This document shows positions 1 to 8,384 of a stretch of DNA of 64,000 nucleotides, in pieces. The stretch is from Acidipropionibacterium acidipropionici (lineage in GTDB: Bacteria; Actinomycetota; Actinomycetes; Propionibacteriales; Propionibacteriaceae). Numbering within the stretch: position 1 is the stretch's first letter; every line of letters begins with the position of its first letter. The stretch is from NCBI RefSeq assembly GCF_001441165.1, contig NZ_CP013126.1:2571551-2635550 (forward strand). Reading direction: 5' to 3'. The notes beneath the pieces are model-generated. The model saw nothing but the letters and a program-made list of their open reading frames with translations. It was not told where the DNA came from and ran no database searches. Both the position numbers and the translations under genes were made by a program.

Positions 1-1578
1 GCCACCGGCCGGGTGGGGGTCTGTCTGGCCACCTCCGGTCCCGGGGCCACCAACCTCGTCACCGCCCTCTACGACGCCTACCTGGACTCCGTGCCGGTGG
101 TGGCCATCACCGGGCAGGTCGGCCAGGCCCTGATCGGTACCGACGGCTTCCAGGAGGCCGACATCCGCGGCATCACGATGCCGATCACCAAGCACAACTT
201 CCTCATCACCAGGGCGGCCGACATCCCGCTGGCGCTGGCCGAGGCCTTCCACATCGCCTCCACCGGTCGTCCCGGGCCCGTCCTGGTCGACATCGCCAAG
301 AACGCCCAGCAGGAGACCACCGAGTTCCGCTGGCCCAAGCAGTACGACCTGCCCGGCTACAAGCCGACGCTGCGCCCCCACTCCCGCCAGATCAAGGAGG
401 CGACGACCCTCATCCGCGAGGCCGAGCGCCCCGTCCTCTACGTCGGCGGAGGGGTGGCCAAGGCCGACGCCGCCGCCGAGCTCGCACGGCTGGTCGAGAT
501 CACCGGCATCCCGGTCGTGACCACGCTGATGGCACGCGACGTCTTCGATGACGAGCACCCGCTGGCGATGGGCATGCCGGGCATGCACGGCTCGGTGGCC
601 GCCGTCGGGGCCCTCCAGCGCGCCGACCTGCTCTTCGCCGTCGGGGCCCGCTTCGACGACCGGGTCACCGGGCGCCTCGACACCTTCGCCCCGATGGCCA
701 AGGTGATCCACGCCGACGTCGACCCGGCCGAGATCGGCAAGAACCGGGCGGTCGACGTGCCGATCGTCGGCGACGCCAAGCTCACCCTCACCAGGATCGC
801 CGACGCTCTGAAGGGCAAGCCCCTGCCCGACCTCACTGCCTGGGTGAGGCAGCTCCAGCAGATGAAGCGGACCTACGCGCCGGGCTGGGAGGAGCCCCCG
901 GAGGGCAAGCTCTCCCCCCAGTACGTGATCTCGCGGATCGGGGCCCTGTCCCCCGACGACACCATCTTCGTGACCGGCGTGGGGCAGCACCAGATGTGGG
1001 CCTCCCACTTCCTGCCCCACCGCCATCCGCGCAGCTGGCTCACCTCGGGAGGGGCCGGCACCATGGGCTACTGCGTGCCGGCGGCGATGGGCGCCCAGGT
1101 GGGACGTCCGGAGGCCACGGTCTGGGGGATCGACGGCGACGGCTGCTTCCAGATGACGAATCAGGAGCTGGTCACCTGCGCGCTCAACGGCATTCCGGTG
1201 AAGATCGCCATCATCAACAACAATGTGCTCGGCATGGTGCGGCAGTGGCAGAACCTGTTCTTCGACAAGCGCTACTCCCACACCGATCTGCACTCCGACC
1301 GGTATCCGGATTTCGTGAAGCTCTCCGAGGCCCTGGGATGCGCCGCATTCCGGGTCACCGAGCCCGATGAGATCGACGCGGCGATTCAGCGTGCCAATGA
1401 GATCAATGACAGGCCGGTCGTCGTCGAGTTCGTCGTCCACAAGGATGCGATGGTGTGGCCGATGGTCGCTGCCGGGGCGAGCAACGATGACATCAAGATC
1501 GCCCAGGGAATGGCCCCCGACTGGGGCGATCAGGCCGAGGACGAGGCCCTCGAGGCCGCAGCCAGCGAGGAGGACTGA
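1..1578 (+). CDS. ilvB: Acetolactate synthase large subunit, 5' truncated
   Basis: This is the catalytic subunit of acetohydroxyacid synthase. It uses thiamine diphosphate to join two pyruvates, or pyruvate and 2-oxobutyrate, in the first common step of valine, leucine and isoleucine synthesis. The frame is open from the first base (525 codons visible; family members are about 600 residues). The missing N-terminus would carry the catalytic Glu, normally about 15 residues before the visible start. The [10 protein letters not shown]-like segment lies near the start (read here as [10 protein letters not shown]). The ThDP motif [12 protein letters not shown] ending in INNN is at about residues 380-405. 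The stop is 3 nt before ilvN, so the two subunits are probably translationally coupled. The assignment is secure; only the start is unknown. Confidence 0.97.
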   Translation, partial: ATGRVGVCLATSGPGATNLVTALYDAYLDSVPVVAITGQVGQALIGTDGFQEADIRGITMPITKHNFLITRAADIPLALAEAFHIASTGRPGPVLVDIAKNAQQETTEFRWPKQYDLPGYKPTLRPHSRQIKEATTLIREAERPVLYVGGGVAKADAAAELARLVEITGIPVVTTLMARDVFDDEHPLAMGMPGMHGSVAAVGALQRADLLFAVGARFDDRVTGRLDTFAPMAKVIHADVDPAEIGKNRAVDVPIVGDAKLTLTRIADALKGKPLPDLTAWVRQLQQMKRTYAPGWEEPPEGKLSPQYVISRIGALSPDDTIFVTGVGQHQMWASHFLPHRHPRSWLTSGGAGTMGYCVPAAMGAQVGRPEATVWGIDGDGCFQMTNQELVTCALNGIPVKIAIINNNVLGMVRQWQNLFFDKRYSHTDLHSDRYPDFVKLSEALGCAAFRVTEPDEIDAAIQRANEINDRPVVVEFVVHKDAMVWPMVAAGASNDDIKIAQGMAPDWGDQAEDEALEAAASEED

Positions 1579-1581
1579 AAA

Positions 1582-2100
1582 ATGACATCGACCCACATCC
1601 TGTCCGTGCTCGTCGTCAACCGTCCCGGTGTGCTCACCAGGGTCGCCGGACTCTTCGCCCGGCGCGGCTACAACATCGAGTCGCTGACCGTCTCGCCCAC
1701 CAACGACCCCCAGGTCTCCAGGATGACCATCGGCGTCGACGTCGACTCCCCGTCGACCCTCGAACAGATCGTCAAGCAGCTCAACAAGCTCATCGAGGTG
1801 CACAAGATCATCGAGCTCGAGGACTCCGCGGTGACCCGCGAACTGGTCCTGGTCAAGGTGCACTCGGATCTGGAGAACCGCTCGAAGATCGTCGACACCG
1901 TAGGGCTGTTCCGCGGCAAGGCGGTCGACGTCTCACATGAGTCCATCACGATCGAGGCCACCGGCGGACGTGAAAAGCTGGAGGCACTGATCAAGATGCT
2001 GGAGCCCTTCGGCATCCTCGAGATCGTCCAGTCCGGACGCGTGGCGGTCAACCGCGGCGCATCGGCGTTGGCGGCCAAGGGCTCGCGCAACGCCTCATAA
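1582..2100 (+). CDS. ilvN: Acetolactate synthase small (regulatory) subunit
   Basis: This regulatory subunit of acetohydroxyacid synthase binds valine for feedback inhibition and stimulates the large subunit. It is 172 aa, the usual actinobacterial length. The N-terminal ACT domain begins with [20 protein letters not shown] (residues about 5-24) and includes [11 protein letters not shown]. The C-terminal half ([19 protein letters not shown]) is the typical second ACT-like domain. The start ATG follows a GAGGACTGAAAA stretch that overlaps the ilvB stop region, consistent with coupling. ilvC follows 65 nt downstream, giving the standard ilvBNC order. Confidence 0.96.
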   Translation: MTSTHILSVLVVNRPGVLTRVAGLFARRGYNIESLTVSPTNDPQVSRMTIGVDVDSPSTLEQIVKQLNKLIEVHKIIELEDSAVTRELVLVKVHSDLENRSKIVDTVGLFRGKAVDVSHESITIEATGGREKLEALIKMLEPFGILEIVQSGRVAVNRGASALAAKGSRNAS

Positions 2101-2165
2101 CCTCATCCGGGAGCGGGCCACGGAGCCCGTACCACTGTTTTTCCCAATATAAGGAGAATCCAAAA

Positions 2166-3194
2166 ATGGCAAAGATCTACTACGACGACGACGCGGACCT
2201 GTCGCTGATCCAGGGTCGCCAGGTCGCCATCATCGGATACGGATCGCAGGGCCACGCCCACGCTCTGAACCTGCGCGACTCCGGTGTCGACGTCCGGGTG
2301 GGCCTGCGTCCCGGTTCGAAGTCGGTCGCCAAGGCGGAGGCCCAGGGCCTGCGCGTCCTCGGTATCGAGGACGCCTGCGAGGAGGCCGACGTCATCATGG
2401 TCCTGGCCCCCGACCAGAACCAGCGCCAGCTCTACGCCGAGCAGATCGCCCCCCACCTCAAGGACGGCGACGCGATCTTCTTCGCTCACGGGTTCAACGT
2501 CCACTTCGGCTACATCAAGGCCCCCGCCGGCGTCGACGTGTGCATGGTCGCCCCCAAGGGCCCGGGCCACATCGTGCGTCGCGAGTACGAGGACGGCCGT
2601 GGTGTCCCGGTCCTGGTGTGCGTCGAGCAGGACGCCTCCGGAAAGGCCTGGGATCTCACCAGGTCCTACGCGAAGGCCCTGGGCGGGCTGCGCGCCGGTG
2701 GCATCGAGACCAGCTTCCGCGAGGAGACCGAGACCGATCTGTTCGGCGAGCAGGCCGTGCTGTGCGGCGGCCTGTCCCACCTCATCCAGGCCGGCTTCGA
2801 GACCCTCACGGCCGCCGGGTACCAGCCCGAGATGGCCTACTTCGAGGTCTGTCACGAGATGAAGATGATCGTCGACCTCATCATCGAGGGAGGCATCTCC
2901 AAGCAGCGCTGGTCGATCTCCGACACCGCCGAGTACGGCGACTACGTCTCCGGCCCCCGCGTGATCGACGATCACGTCAAGGCGAACATGAAGGCCGTCC
3001 TGGACGACATCCAGTCCGGTGCCTTCGCCAAGAAGTTCATCGCCGATCAGGACGCCGGCGCCCCGGAGTTCAAGAAGATGCGCGAGGCCGAGGCCAAGCA
3101 CCCGATCGAGGCCACCGGTAAGGAACTGCGCAAGATGTTCTCCTGGCTGGAGGACAAGGACGACGACTACACCGAGGGCACTGCCGCTCGCTGA
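2166..3194 (+). CDS. ilvC: Ketol-acid reductoisomerase
   Basis: KARI isomerises and reduces acetolactate or acetohydroxybutyrate with NAD(P)H and Mg2+, the second step of valine and isoleucine synthesis. At 342 aa it is a class I (short) KARI. The Rossmann motif [17 protein letters not shown] lies at about residues 26-42. The knotted domain carries the metal-binding acidic residues (for example [17 protein letters not shown] and the [18 protein letters not shown] helix). The start has a clear AAGGAG Shine-Dalgarno 9 nt upstream. The 65-nt gap after ilvN has no obvious terminator, so it probably shares the ilvBN transcript. A GC-rich hairpin follows the stop. Confidence 0.97.
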   Translation: MAKIYYDDDADLSLIQGRQVAIIGYGSQGHAHALNLRDSGVDVRVGLRPGSKSVAKAEAQGLRVLGIEDACEEADVIMVLAPDQNQRQLYAEQIAPHLKDGDAIFFAHGFNVHFGYIKAPAGVDVCMVAPKGPGHIVRREYEDGRGVPVLVCVEQDASGKAWDLTRSYAKALGGLRAGGIETSFREETETDLFGEQAVLCGGLSHLIQAGFETLTAAGYQPEMAYFEVCHEMKMIVDLIIEGGISKQRWSISDTAEYGDYVSGPRVIDDHVKANMKAVLDDIQSGAFAKKFIADQDAGAPEFKKMREAEAKHPIEATGKELRKMFSWLEDKDDDYTEGTAAR

Positions 3195-3209
3195 TCCGCC
3201 GATCCCTCC

Positions 3210-3240
3210 GGCCCCCGTCGCTCCCCGGGCGACGGGGGCC
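3210..3240 (+). terminator. GC-rich hairpin after ilvC
   Basis: An inverted repeat pairs GGCCCCCGTC (3210-3219) with GACGGGGGCC (3231-3240); the arms can extend by two pairs toward the loop. There is no T-tract, as is common in actinobacteria. It lies between the convergent ilvC and the methyltransferase gene and could terminate either strand. Confidence 0.6.
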
Positions 3241-3290
3241 GGCCGCGTCCCGGCCCCGACTCGTTCCTGCCGGTACCCGTCGGTCCCTGC

Positions 3291-3857
3291 TCAGTGGCGC
3301 ACCGCGATGACGGCGGCCAGGTCCTCGGCCAGCTGGACCTCCGTGCAGTTGACGGACTCCTCGGAGCGCCAGGCCAGACGTGTGTGGTCGACCCCGCCGT
3401 CGTAGGTGCGGGGCGGGAATCCGAAGCTGGGCGGCATGTCGTCGATGAGGATGAGGCCGCCGTGGCGCACGGTCTTCACGATGGTGTCGATGGGTGTGAT
3501 CCGGGCGATCCTGATCGGCATGGACAGCAGCCCGAAGGGGCCGTGGGCCACCAGATCCTCCCATCCGCCCCGGATCACCTCGACATCCTCGCCGTCCAGG
3601 ATGTCTCGGACCCTGCGACATCGCTCCTCGTCGTCGTCGACGGTGAAGATGTGGGTGCGGGCGTGCGCCCCCAGCCGCAGCCAGGCGGCCCCGGCTCCGC
3701 AGCCGGCCTCGCACTCCCCGATGGGGCCGCGCACCGATCCGGCCAGGGTGGCCAGCAGCCGACCGGTCTCGTTGCGGGTGGTGGTGAGGTAGCCGAGCTC
3801 CAGGGCGTTGTGGAGGGCGGCGGTCACCAGTGGGGGAGTGCCAGGAAGGGGTATCAC
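3291..3857 (-). CDS. SAM-dependent methyltransferase-like protein
   Basis: This 188-aa protein looks like a small class I Rossmann-fold methyltransferase of the O-methyltransferase type. Motif I reads GECEAGCGAGAAWLRLG (about residues 46-62), followed by a VDDDEERCRRVRDIL segment expected for motif II, where an acidic residue contacts the SAM ribose. An ILIDDMPPSFGFPP segment corresponds to the motif IV/active-site loop. Motif I has an unusual Cys pair. The substrate cannot be told. The GTG start is preferred because GGGAG lies about 9 nt upstream and the next frame up is only a shadow reading. It is convergent with ilvC and is not evidently part of amino acid synthesis. Confidence 0.6.
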   Translation of the reverse strand: MIPLPGTPPLVTAALHNALELGYLTTTRNETGRLLATLAGSVRGPIGECEAGCGAGAAWLRLGAHARTHIFTVDDDEERCRRVRDILDGEDVEVIRGGWEDLVAHGPFGLLSMPIRIARITPIDTIVKTVRHGGLILIDDMPPSFGFPPRTYDGGVDHTRLAWRSEESVNCTEVQLAEDLAAVIAVRH

Positions 3858-4009
3858 CCGGGCATTCTCCCACAGCCTTCCGGCACGGGGTCCGGCCCCG
3901 GCGTGACGCCGGGCTCCGATACTGTGTGGGTCACAGGTCGCACATGGGGCAGGATGCCCGGCGCGGCGTCACGATGCAGGCATCACAGGGGATCGGGGAG
4001 CACAAGCAC

Positions 4010-4516
4010 ATGACCACATTCCTCATCATCGGTGCGGTGGGGATCGTCATCCTGCTGCTCTCGCTGATCCTCGGCGATCTGGTCGACGCCTTCTCCCACC
4101 TCGACGCGATCGGCGGGGAGTACGTCTCCACCGCCGTCATCGCGGCCTTCATCGGCGCCCTGGGATTCGGCGGGGCGCTGGTGATGGGCCTCACCGGTTC
4201 GACCGGATGGGCGATCGGCGCCGGCTGCGGAGCGGGGGTCCTGTTCGGGGCCGGAGCCTCCTGGCTCACCCGGGTGCTCAAGGGCTCGGGATCCTCCTAC
4301 ACCCCGACCGGTTCCGAACTCATCGGCGCCGAGGCCCACGTCATCTCCCCGATCCCGCAGGACGGTATGGGCCAGATCCGGCTCAGCGTCCACGGACACC
4401 TGCTGACCCTCAATGCCCGTAGCCAGTCCCCGGTCGAGGCGGGGGAAAGGGTCTGGATCAGCGGGCGGCTCTCCCCGACGGCCGTGGAGGTCTCCCCGGT
4501 CGCCGCCATCGAGTGA
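4010..4516 (+). CDS. NfeD-like membrane protein
   Basis: This 168-aa protein has an N-terminal membrane helix (FLIIGAVGIVILLLSLIL), two more hydrophobic segments at about residues 40-85, and a C-terminal soluble OB-fold-like domain (SELIGAEAHVISPIPQDGMG, then a WISGRLSPTAVEV ending). That layout is the short NfeD (YuaF-type) family, whose members pair with flotillins in membrane microdomains. The flotillin gene begins 60 nt downstream, which strongly supports the call. Start 4010 has GGGGAG about 10 nt upstream. A longer version from 3974 is possible but its added residues are not hydrophobic or conserved-looking. No catalytic ClpP-like domain is present, so this is the short form. Confidence 0.75.
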   Translation: MTTFLIIGAVGIVILLLSLILGDLVDAFSHLDAIGGEYVSTAVIAAFIGALGFGGALVMGLTGSTGWAIGAGCGAGVLFGAGASWLTRVLKGSGSSYTPTGSELIGAEAHVISPIPQDGMGQIRLSVHGHLLTLNARSQSPVEAGERVWISGRLSPTAVEVSPVAAIE

Positions 4517-4575
4517 CGCGACGGCCCCTCGCGGCCCCGCACGTCCCCCGCAACCGACAATCAACAGGAGTGTTC

Positions 4576-6108
4576 ATGCCGTTCTCACCCGTCACCATCG
4601 CCATCGTCGGGCTGGTGGTGCTGGTCGTCCTCATCGCCTGGTTCATCGTCAGTCGGTACAAGGTCGCCGGCCCCAACGAGGCCTTCATCGTCACCGGGCG
4701 CAAGGGCAAGGAGGTCCGCAACCCGGAGACCGGCGAGATCTCCACCGACCTGTCGGGGCAGAAGGTCGTGATGGGAGGCGGCATCTTCGTCATCCCCTTC
4801 GTCCAGCGCCTCCACATCCTCGACCTGTCCAGCCGACGGATCTCCGTCCAGATCCGTGGCGCGGTGTCGGGGCAGGGCATCAAGATCAACCTGGAGGGGG
4901 TGGCCCTGGTCAAGGTCGGTGGCAATGAGGACTCGATCCGTGCCGCCGCCCAGCGCTTCCTCACCCAGCAGGAGGAGGTCGAGACCTTCACCCAGGAGAC
5001 CCTGGCAGGCTCCCTGCGCTCCATCGTCGGCGGTCTGACGGTCGAGCAGATCATCCGCGACCGGGCGGCCTTCGCCCAGCGGGTGGCCGACGAGTCGGAG
5101 AACTCCCTGACCGGCCAGGGGCTGGTGCTCGACACCTTCCAGATCCAGGACATCACCGATGACGGCACGTATCTGGCCGATCTGGGGCGCCCCGAGGCCG
5201 CCAGGATCGGGCAGATCGCCTCCATCGCCGAGGCCAAGGCCAAGCAGGAGGCCGAGCAGGCCCGGCTGGATGCCGAACAGCTCATCGCGGTGCGCAATCG
5301 CGAGCTCCAGCTCAAGGAGTCCGAGATCAAGGCCGAGACCGACGCCGCGGCGGCGAAGGCGGCCGCCTCCGGCCCGCTGGCCCAGGCCGACCGCGACCAG
5401 GCCATCCTCGAGGAGCAGGAGAAGGTGGCCGTCAAGCAGGCGGCTCTGAAGGATCGCCAGCTCGACACGGAGGTGCGCAAGCCCGCCGACGCCGAGCGCT
5501 ACCGCCAGGAGACCGAGGCGCAGGCCAGGCGGACCGCCGAGATCCTGCGGGCCGAGGCGGACAAGGCGGCCGCGATCGCTGCGGCCGAGGCCGACGCCGA
5601 GAAGTCCCGGCTGACCGGTGAGGGGGACAAGTCGCGGCGCGCCGCGCTCGCGGAGGCAGAGGCGATCGAGGGAGCCCGCAAGGGCGAGGCCGAGAAGGCC
5701 AGGCGGACCGCCGAGGCCGAGGCGACCCGCGCAGAGGGAGAGGCGAAGGCCGCGGCGATCCTGGCCACCGGTCAGGCCGAGGCCGAGGCGATGAACAAGA
5801 AGGCCGACGCCTTCGCCCGGTACAACGAGGCCGCCGTGCTGCAGATGCTGGTCGAGGCGCTGCCCGAGGTCGCCGAGAAGATCTCGGCCCCGATGGGATC
5901 CATCGACAAGCTGACCGTCGTCTCCACCGACGGGGCCTCGCAGGTCACCAGGTCCGTCACGAACAACCTGGTGCAGACCCTCGACCTCATCCGCACCACC
6001 ACGGGGGTGGACCTCACGAAGGTCGTCGGACGCTTCGCCGAGGACGCCGGGGCACCCGCCGCCCCGCACCACGACGGCCAGGTGCAGAGCGGGCCGGTGC
6101 AGGACTGA
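4576..6108 (+). CDS. Flotillin-like SPFH-domain protein
   Basis: This 510-aa protein starts with one membrane-inserting hydrophobic segment (VTIAIVGLVVLVVLIAWFIV, about residues 6-25). An SPFH/PHB domain follows, with GRKGKEVRNPETG and the typical run LRSIVGGLTVEQIIRDRAAF at about residues 150-170. A very long Ala/Glu/Lys-rich coiled coil with repeated EAEA, AEAEA and QAEAEA units covers roughly residues 210-430. This is the flotillin/YuaG layout. Flotillins form oligomeric scaffolds in membrane microdomains. The gene follows the NfeD-like gene in the same operon (CAGGAG Shine-Dalgarno). It ends 10 nt from the convergent leuB stop. Confidence 0.87.
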   Translation: MPFSPVTIAIVGLVVLVVLIAWFIVSRYKVAGPNEAFIVTGRKGKEVRNPETGEISTDLSGQKVVMGGGIFVIPFVQRLHILDLSSRRISVQIRGAVSGQGIKINLEGVALVKVGGNEDSIRAAAQRFLTQQEEVETFTQETLAGSLRSIVGGLTVEQIIRDRAAFAQRVADESENSLTGQGLVLDTFQIQDITDDGTYLADLGRPEAARIGQIASIAEAKAKQEAEQARLDAEQLIAVRNRELQLKESEIKAETDAAAAKAAASGPLAQADRDQAILEEQEKVAVKQAALKDRQLDTEVRKPADAERYRQETEAQARRTAEILRAEADKAAAIAAAEADAEKSRLTGEGDKSRRAALAEAEAIEGARKGEAEKARRTAEAEATRAEGEAKAAAILATGQAEAEAMNKKADAFARYNEAAVLQMLVEALPEVAEKISAPMGSIDKLTVVSTDGASQVTRSVTNNLVQTLDLIRTTTGVDLTKVVGRFAEDAGAPAAPHHDGQVQSGPVQD

Positions 6109-6118
6109 TCAGGCCGGA

Positions 6119-7195
6119 TCAGACCAGGGCGGCGATGGCGTCGCCGATCTGCGAGGTGGTGCGTGCCGAGGCTCCCAGACGGGAGGCGATGTCGGCGCTC
6201 ACCGCCGCGCGGATCCGGTCGGCGTCGGCGGGGCGGCCCAGGCGATCGAGCAGCAGAGCCATCGAGCAGATGGCCGCCGTCGGATCGGCTCTGCCGGTGC
6301 CGGCGATGTCGGGTGCCGACCCGTGCACCGGCTCGAACATGGAGGGGAACTGCCCGCTGGTGTTGATGTTGGCGCTGGGGGCCAACCCGATGCCGCCGGT
6401 GACCGCCCCGGCCAGGTCGGTGATGATGTCGCCGAAAAGGTTGTCGGTGACGATGACGTCGAAGCGCTGCGGCTCGCGGACCATCGCGATGGTCACGGCG
6501 TCGACGTGCAGGTAGTCCTGCTCGACGTCGGGGAAGTCGGCGGCGACCTCTTCGACGACGCGACGCCACAGCGAGCCGGCGTTGACCAGCACGTTGTGCT
6601 TGTGGACCAGGGTGAGGCGACCCCGCCTGGCCCGGGCACGGCTGAAGGCGTCGCGGACGACGCGCTCCACCCCGAAGGCGGTGTTGATGCTCACCTCGGT
6701 GGCGATCTCCTGGGGGGTTCCGGCGCGCACCACGCCGCCGTTGCCGCAGTAGAGGCCCTCGGTTCCCTCGCGGCACACGACGAAGTCGATCGGGCCGGCC
6801 GAGGTGACCTCGGGCGCCAGCGGGGTGGGGGTTCCCGGGTACCAGACCGAGGGACGCAGGTTGACCCCTTGGTCCAGGGCGAAGCGCAGCTTGAGCAGCA
6901 GGCCGCGCTCCAGCAGGCCCGAGGGCACCTCGGTGGAGCCGGGGGCCGCGCCGACCGCCCCCAGCACGATCGCGTCGGCGGAACTGATCGAGGCCAGCGT
7001 CTCGTCGGACAGGACCTCCCCGGTGGCCTTCCAGTGCTCGGCGCCCAGGGCGTAGTCGCGGGTCGTGAAGGAGCCGGAGCCGATCGTGGCGCCGAGCACC
7101 TTCAGGGCCTCGGCCGTGACCTCGGGGCCGATGCCGTCCCCGCCGATGACGGCGAGCTCGGGAACGGCGGATGTGGGGGTTGCATCAGCAGTCAT
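6119..7195 (-). CDS. leuB: 3-isopropylmalate dehydrogenase
   Basis: LeuB oxidatively decarboxylates 3-isopropylmalate to 2-oxoisocaproate with NAD+ and a divalent metal, the third leucine-specific step. At 358 aa it has the usual length. It begins [20 protein letters not shown] (about residues 14-33). The substrate and metal residues lie in [20 protein letters not shown] (Arg cluster) and in the [14 protein letters not shown] loop (about residues 250-263). The NAD loop [20 protein letters not shown] is present. It is divergent from ilvE, with an 88-bp intergenic region that serves both genes. In the citramalate route the same enzyme type also acts on methylmalate, so it may serve both leucine and isoleucine synthesis here, given cimA nearby. 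Confidence 0.96.
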   Translation of the reverse strand: MTADATPTSAVPELAVIGGDGIGPEVTAEALKVLGATIGSGSFTTRDYALGAEHWKATGEVLSDETLASISSADAIVLGAVGAAPGSTEVPSGLLERGLLLKLRFALDQGVNLRPSVWYPGTPTPLAPEVTSAGPIDFVVCREGTEGLYCGNGGVVRAGTPQEIATEVSINTAFGVERVVRDAFSRARARRGRLTLVHKHNVLVNAGSLWRRVVEEVAADFPDVEQDYLHVDAVTIAMVREPQRFDVIVTDNLFGDIITDLAGAVTGGIGLAPSANINTSGQFPSMFEPVHGSAPDIAGTGRADPTAAICSMALLLDRLGRPADADRIRAAVSADIASRLGASARTTSQIGDAIAALV

Positions 7196-7283
7196 GGCAC
7201 CACGCTATCGGGGCGTCCAGAATGTGACATCCGAGTGTCAGAACGTGGAACCTCGGGCGCGCCCCCGGTGTAGCGTGTCGCCC
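7196..7283. promoter_or_regulatory. Divergent leuB/ilvE promoter region with palindrome
   Basis: A -10-like TAGCGT sits at 7271-7276, 7 nt before the ilvE ATG. Another TAGCGT on the minus strand (7205-7210) sits 9 nt before the leuB ATG. Both transcripts may therefore be leaderless or nearly so. Between them is the inverted repeat TGACA-N6-TGTCA at 7228-7243, a candidate operator able to act on both promoters. Which regulator binds is unknown; the IclR-type regulator beside leuC is an obvious candidate. Confidence 0.55.
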
Positions 7284-8375
7284 ATGAGCCTGACCTTCGC
7301 AGCACAGAAAGACCTCACCTGGTCCGCTGATGAGACCATCGCGGCGCTCCACGCCGATCCCAAGTTCGGTGAGAAGTTCGCCGACCACATGGCCGTCGCG
7401 ACGTGGACCGTCGACGACGGGTGGCACGACGACAAGATCGTCGACTACGGGGCCATCGACGTCAACCCCGCCAGCGCCGTGCTGCACTACGCCCAGGAGA
7501 TCTTCGAAGGTCTGAAGGCCTACCGTCACGCCGACGGCTCGATCTGGCTGTTCCGTCCCGAGGCCAACGCCGCCCGGTTCGCGAACTCGGCGCGGCGTCT
7601 GGCCCTTCCGGTGCTGCCGGAGGAGGACTTCGTCACCAGTGCCCTGCAGATCGCCGCCACCGACGCCCGCTGGGTGCCCGACGCCGGCGAGTCCGGGGAG
7701 AAGACCCTCTACCTGCGTCCCTTCATGATCGCCCACGAGGACTTCCTCGGCGTCGCCCCCGCCAAGAGGGTCCTCTACTCCCTGATCACCTCACCGGTCG
7801 GCGCCTACTTCGCCAGCGGCGTCAAGCCGGTACGGATCTGGTTGGAGACCAAGAGCTCGCGGACCGCCCCCGGGGGCACGGGCGAGGCCAAGTGCGGCGG
7901 CAATTACGCCACCTCCCTGCTGGCCCAGGAGGAGGCCTACGCCAAGGGCTGCTCGCAGGTGCTCTTCGCCGACGCCACCGAGCACGCCTGGATCGAGGAG
8001 CTCGGCGGCATGAACATCATGGCCGTCAGCAGGGACGGAGAGCTGATCACCCCCGAGCTCTCCGGCACCATCCTGCACGGCGTCACCCGGCGCTCCATCC
8101 TGGACATGGCCCCCGATCTCGGCCTGAAGCCGGTGGAGCGCAGGCTGGGTGTCGCCGAGCTGCTGGACAGCATCCGTTCCGGACTCTTCCCCGAGGTCTT
8201 CGCCTGCGGCACGGCCGCCGTCGTCACCCCGATCGGCTCTCTGGTCGACGAGTCCGGCGAGACCACGGTCAAGGAGCAGACCGGCGAGATCACCCTGGCG
8301 ATCCGCAACCGGCTGCTGGACATCCAGTTCGGCCGCGCCGAGGACACCCGCGGCTGGCTGCGCCAGGTCTGCTGA
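7284..8375 (+). CDS. ilvE: Branched-chain amino acid aminotransferase
   Basis: IlvE is a PLP enzyme that transfers amino groups between glutamate and the 2-oxo acids of leucine, isoleucine and valine, the last step of all three pathways. At 363 aa it is the long (BCAT type II) form. The PLP lysine is the K in GEAKCGGNYATSLLAQ (about residue 200), and FEGLKAYRHADGSIWLFRP (about residues 75-93) is the family's N-terminal signature. The start was set at 7284 because a TAGCGT -10 box lies 7 nt upstream and the MSLTFAAQKDLTW opening is typical. cimA starts 9 nt after the stop, suggesting an operon. Confidence 0.96.
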   Translation: MSLTFAAQKDLTWSADETIAALHADPKFGEKFADHMAVATWTVDDGWHDDKIVDYGAIDVNPASAVLHYAQEIFEGLKAYRHADGSIWLFRPEANAARFANSARRLALPVLPEEDFVTSALQIAATDARWVPDAGESGEKTLYLRPFMIAHEDFLGVAPAKRVLYSLITSPVGAYFASGVKPVRIWLETKSSRTAPGGTGEAKCGGNYATSLLAQEEAYAKGCSQVLFADATEHAWIEELGGMNIMAVSRDGELITPELSGTILHGVTRRSILDMAPDLGLKPVERRLGVAELLDSIRSGLFPEVFACGTAAVVTPIGSLVDESGETTVKEQTGEITLAIRNRLLDIQFGRAEDTRGWLRQVC

Positions 8376-8384
8376 GGAGCACCC

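Noticed and set aside
3830-4009. Extended N-terminus of the NfeD-like protein
   Set aside because: The in-frame upstream residues are Arg/His/Gly-rich and not membrane-like. A Shine-Dalgarno precedes the later ATG at 4010.
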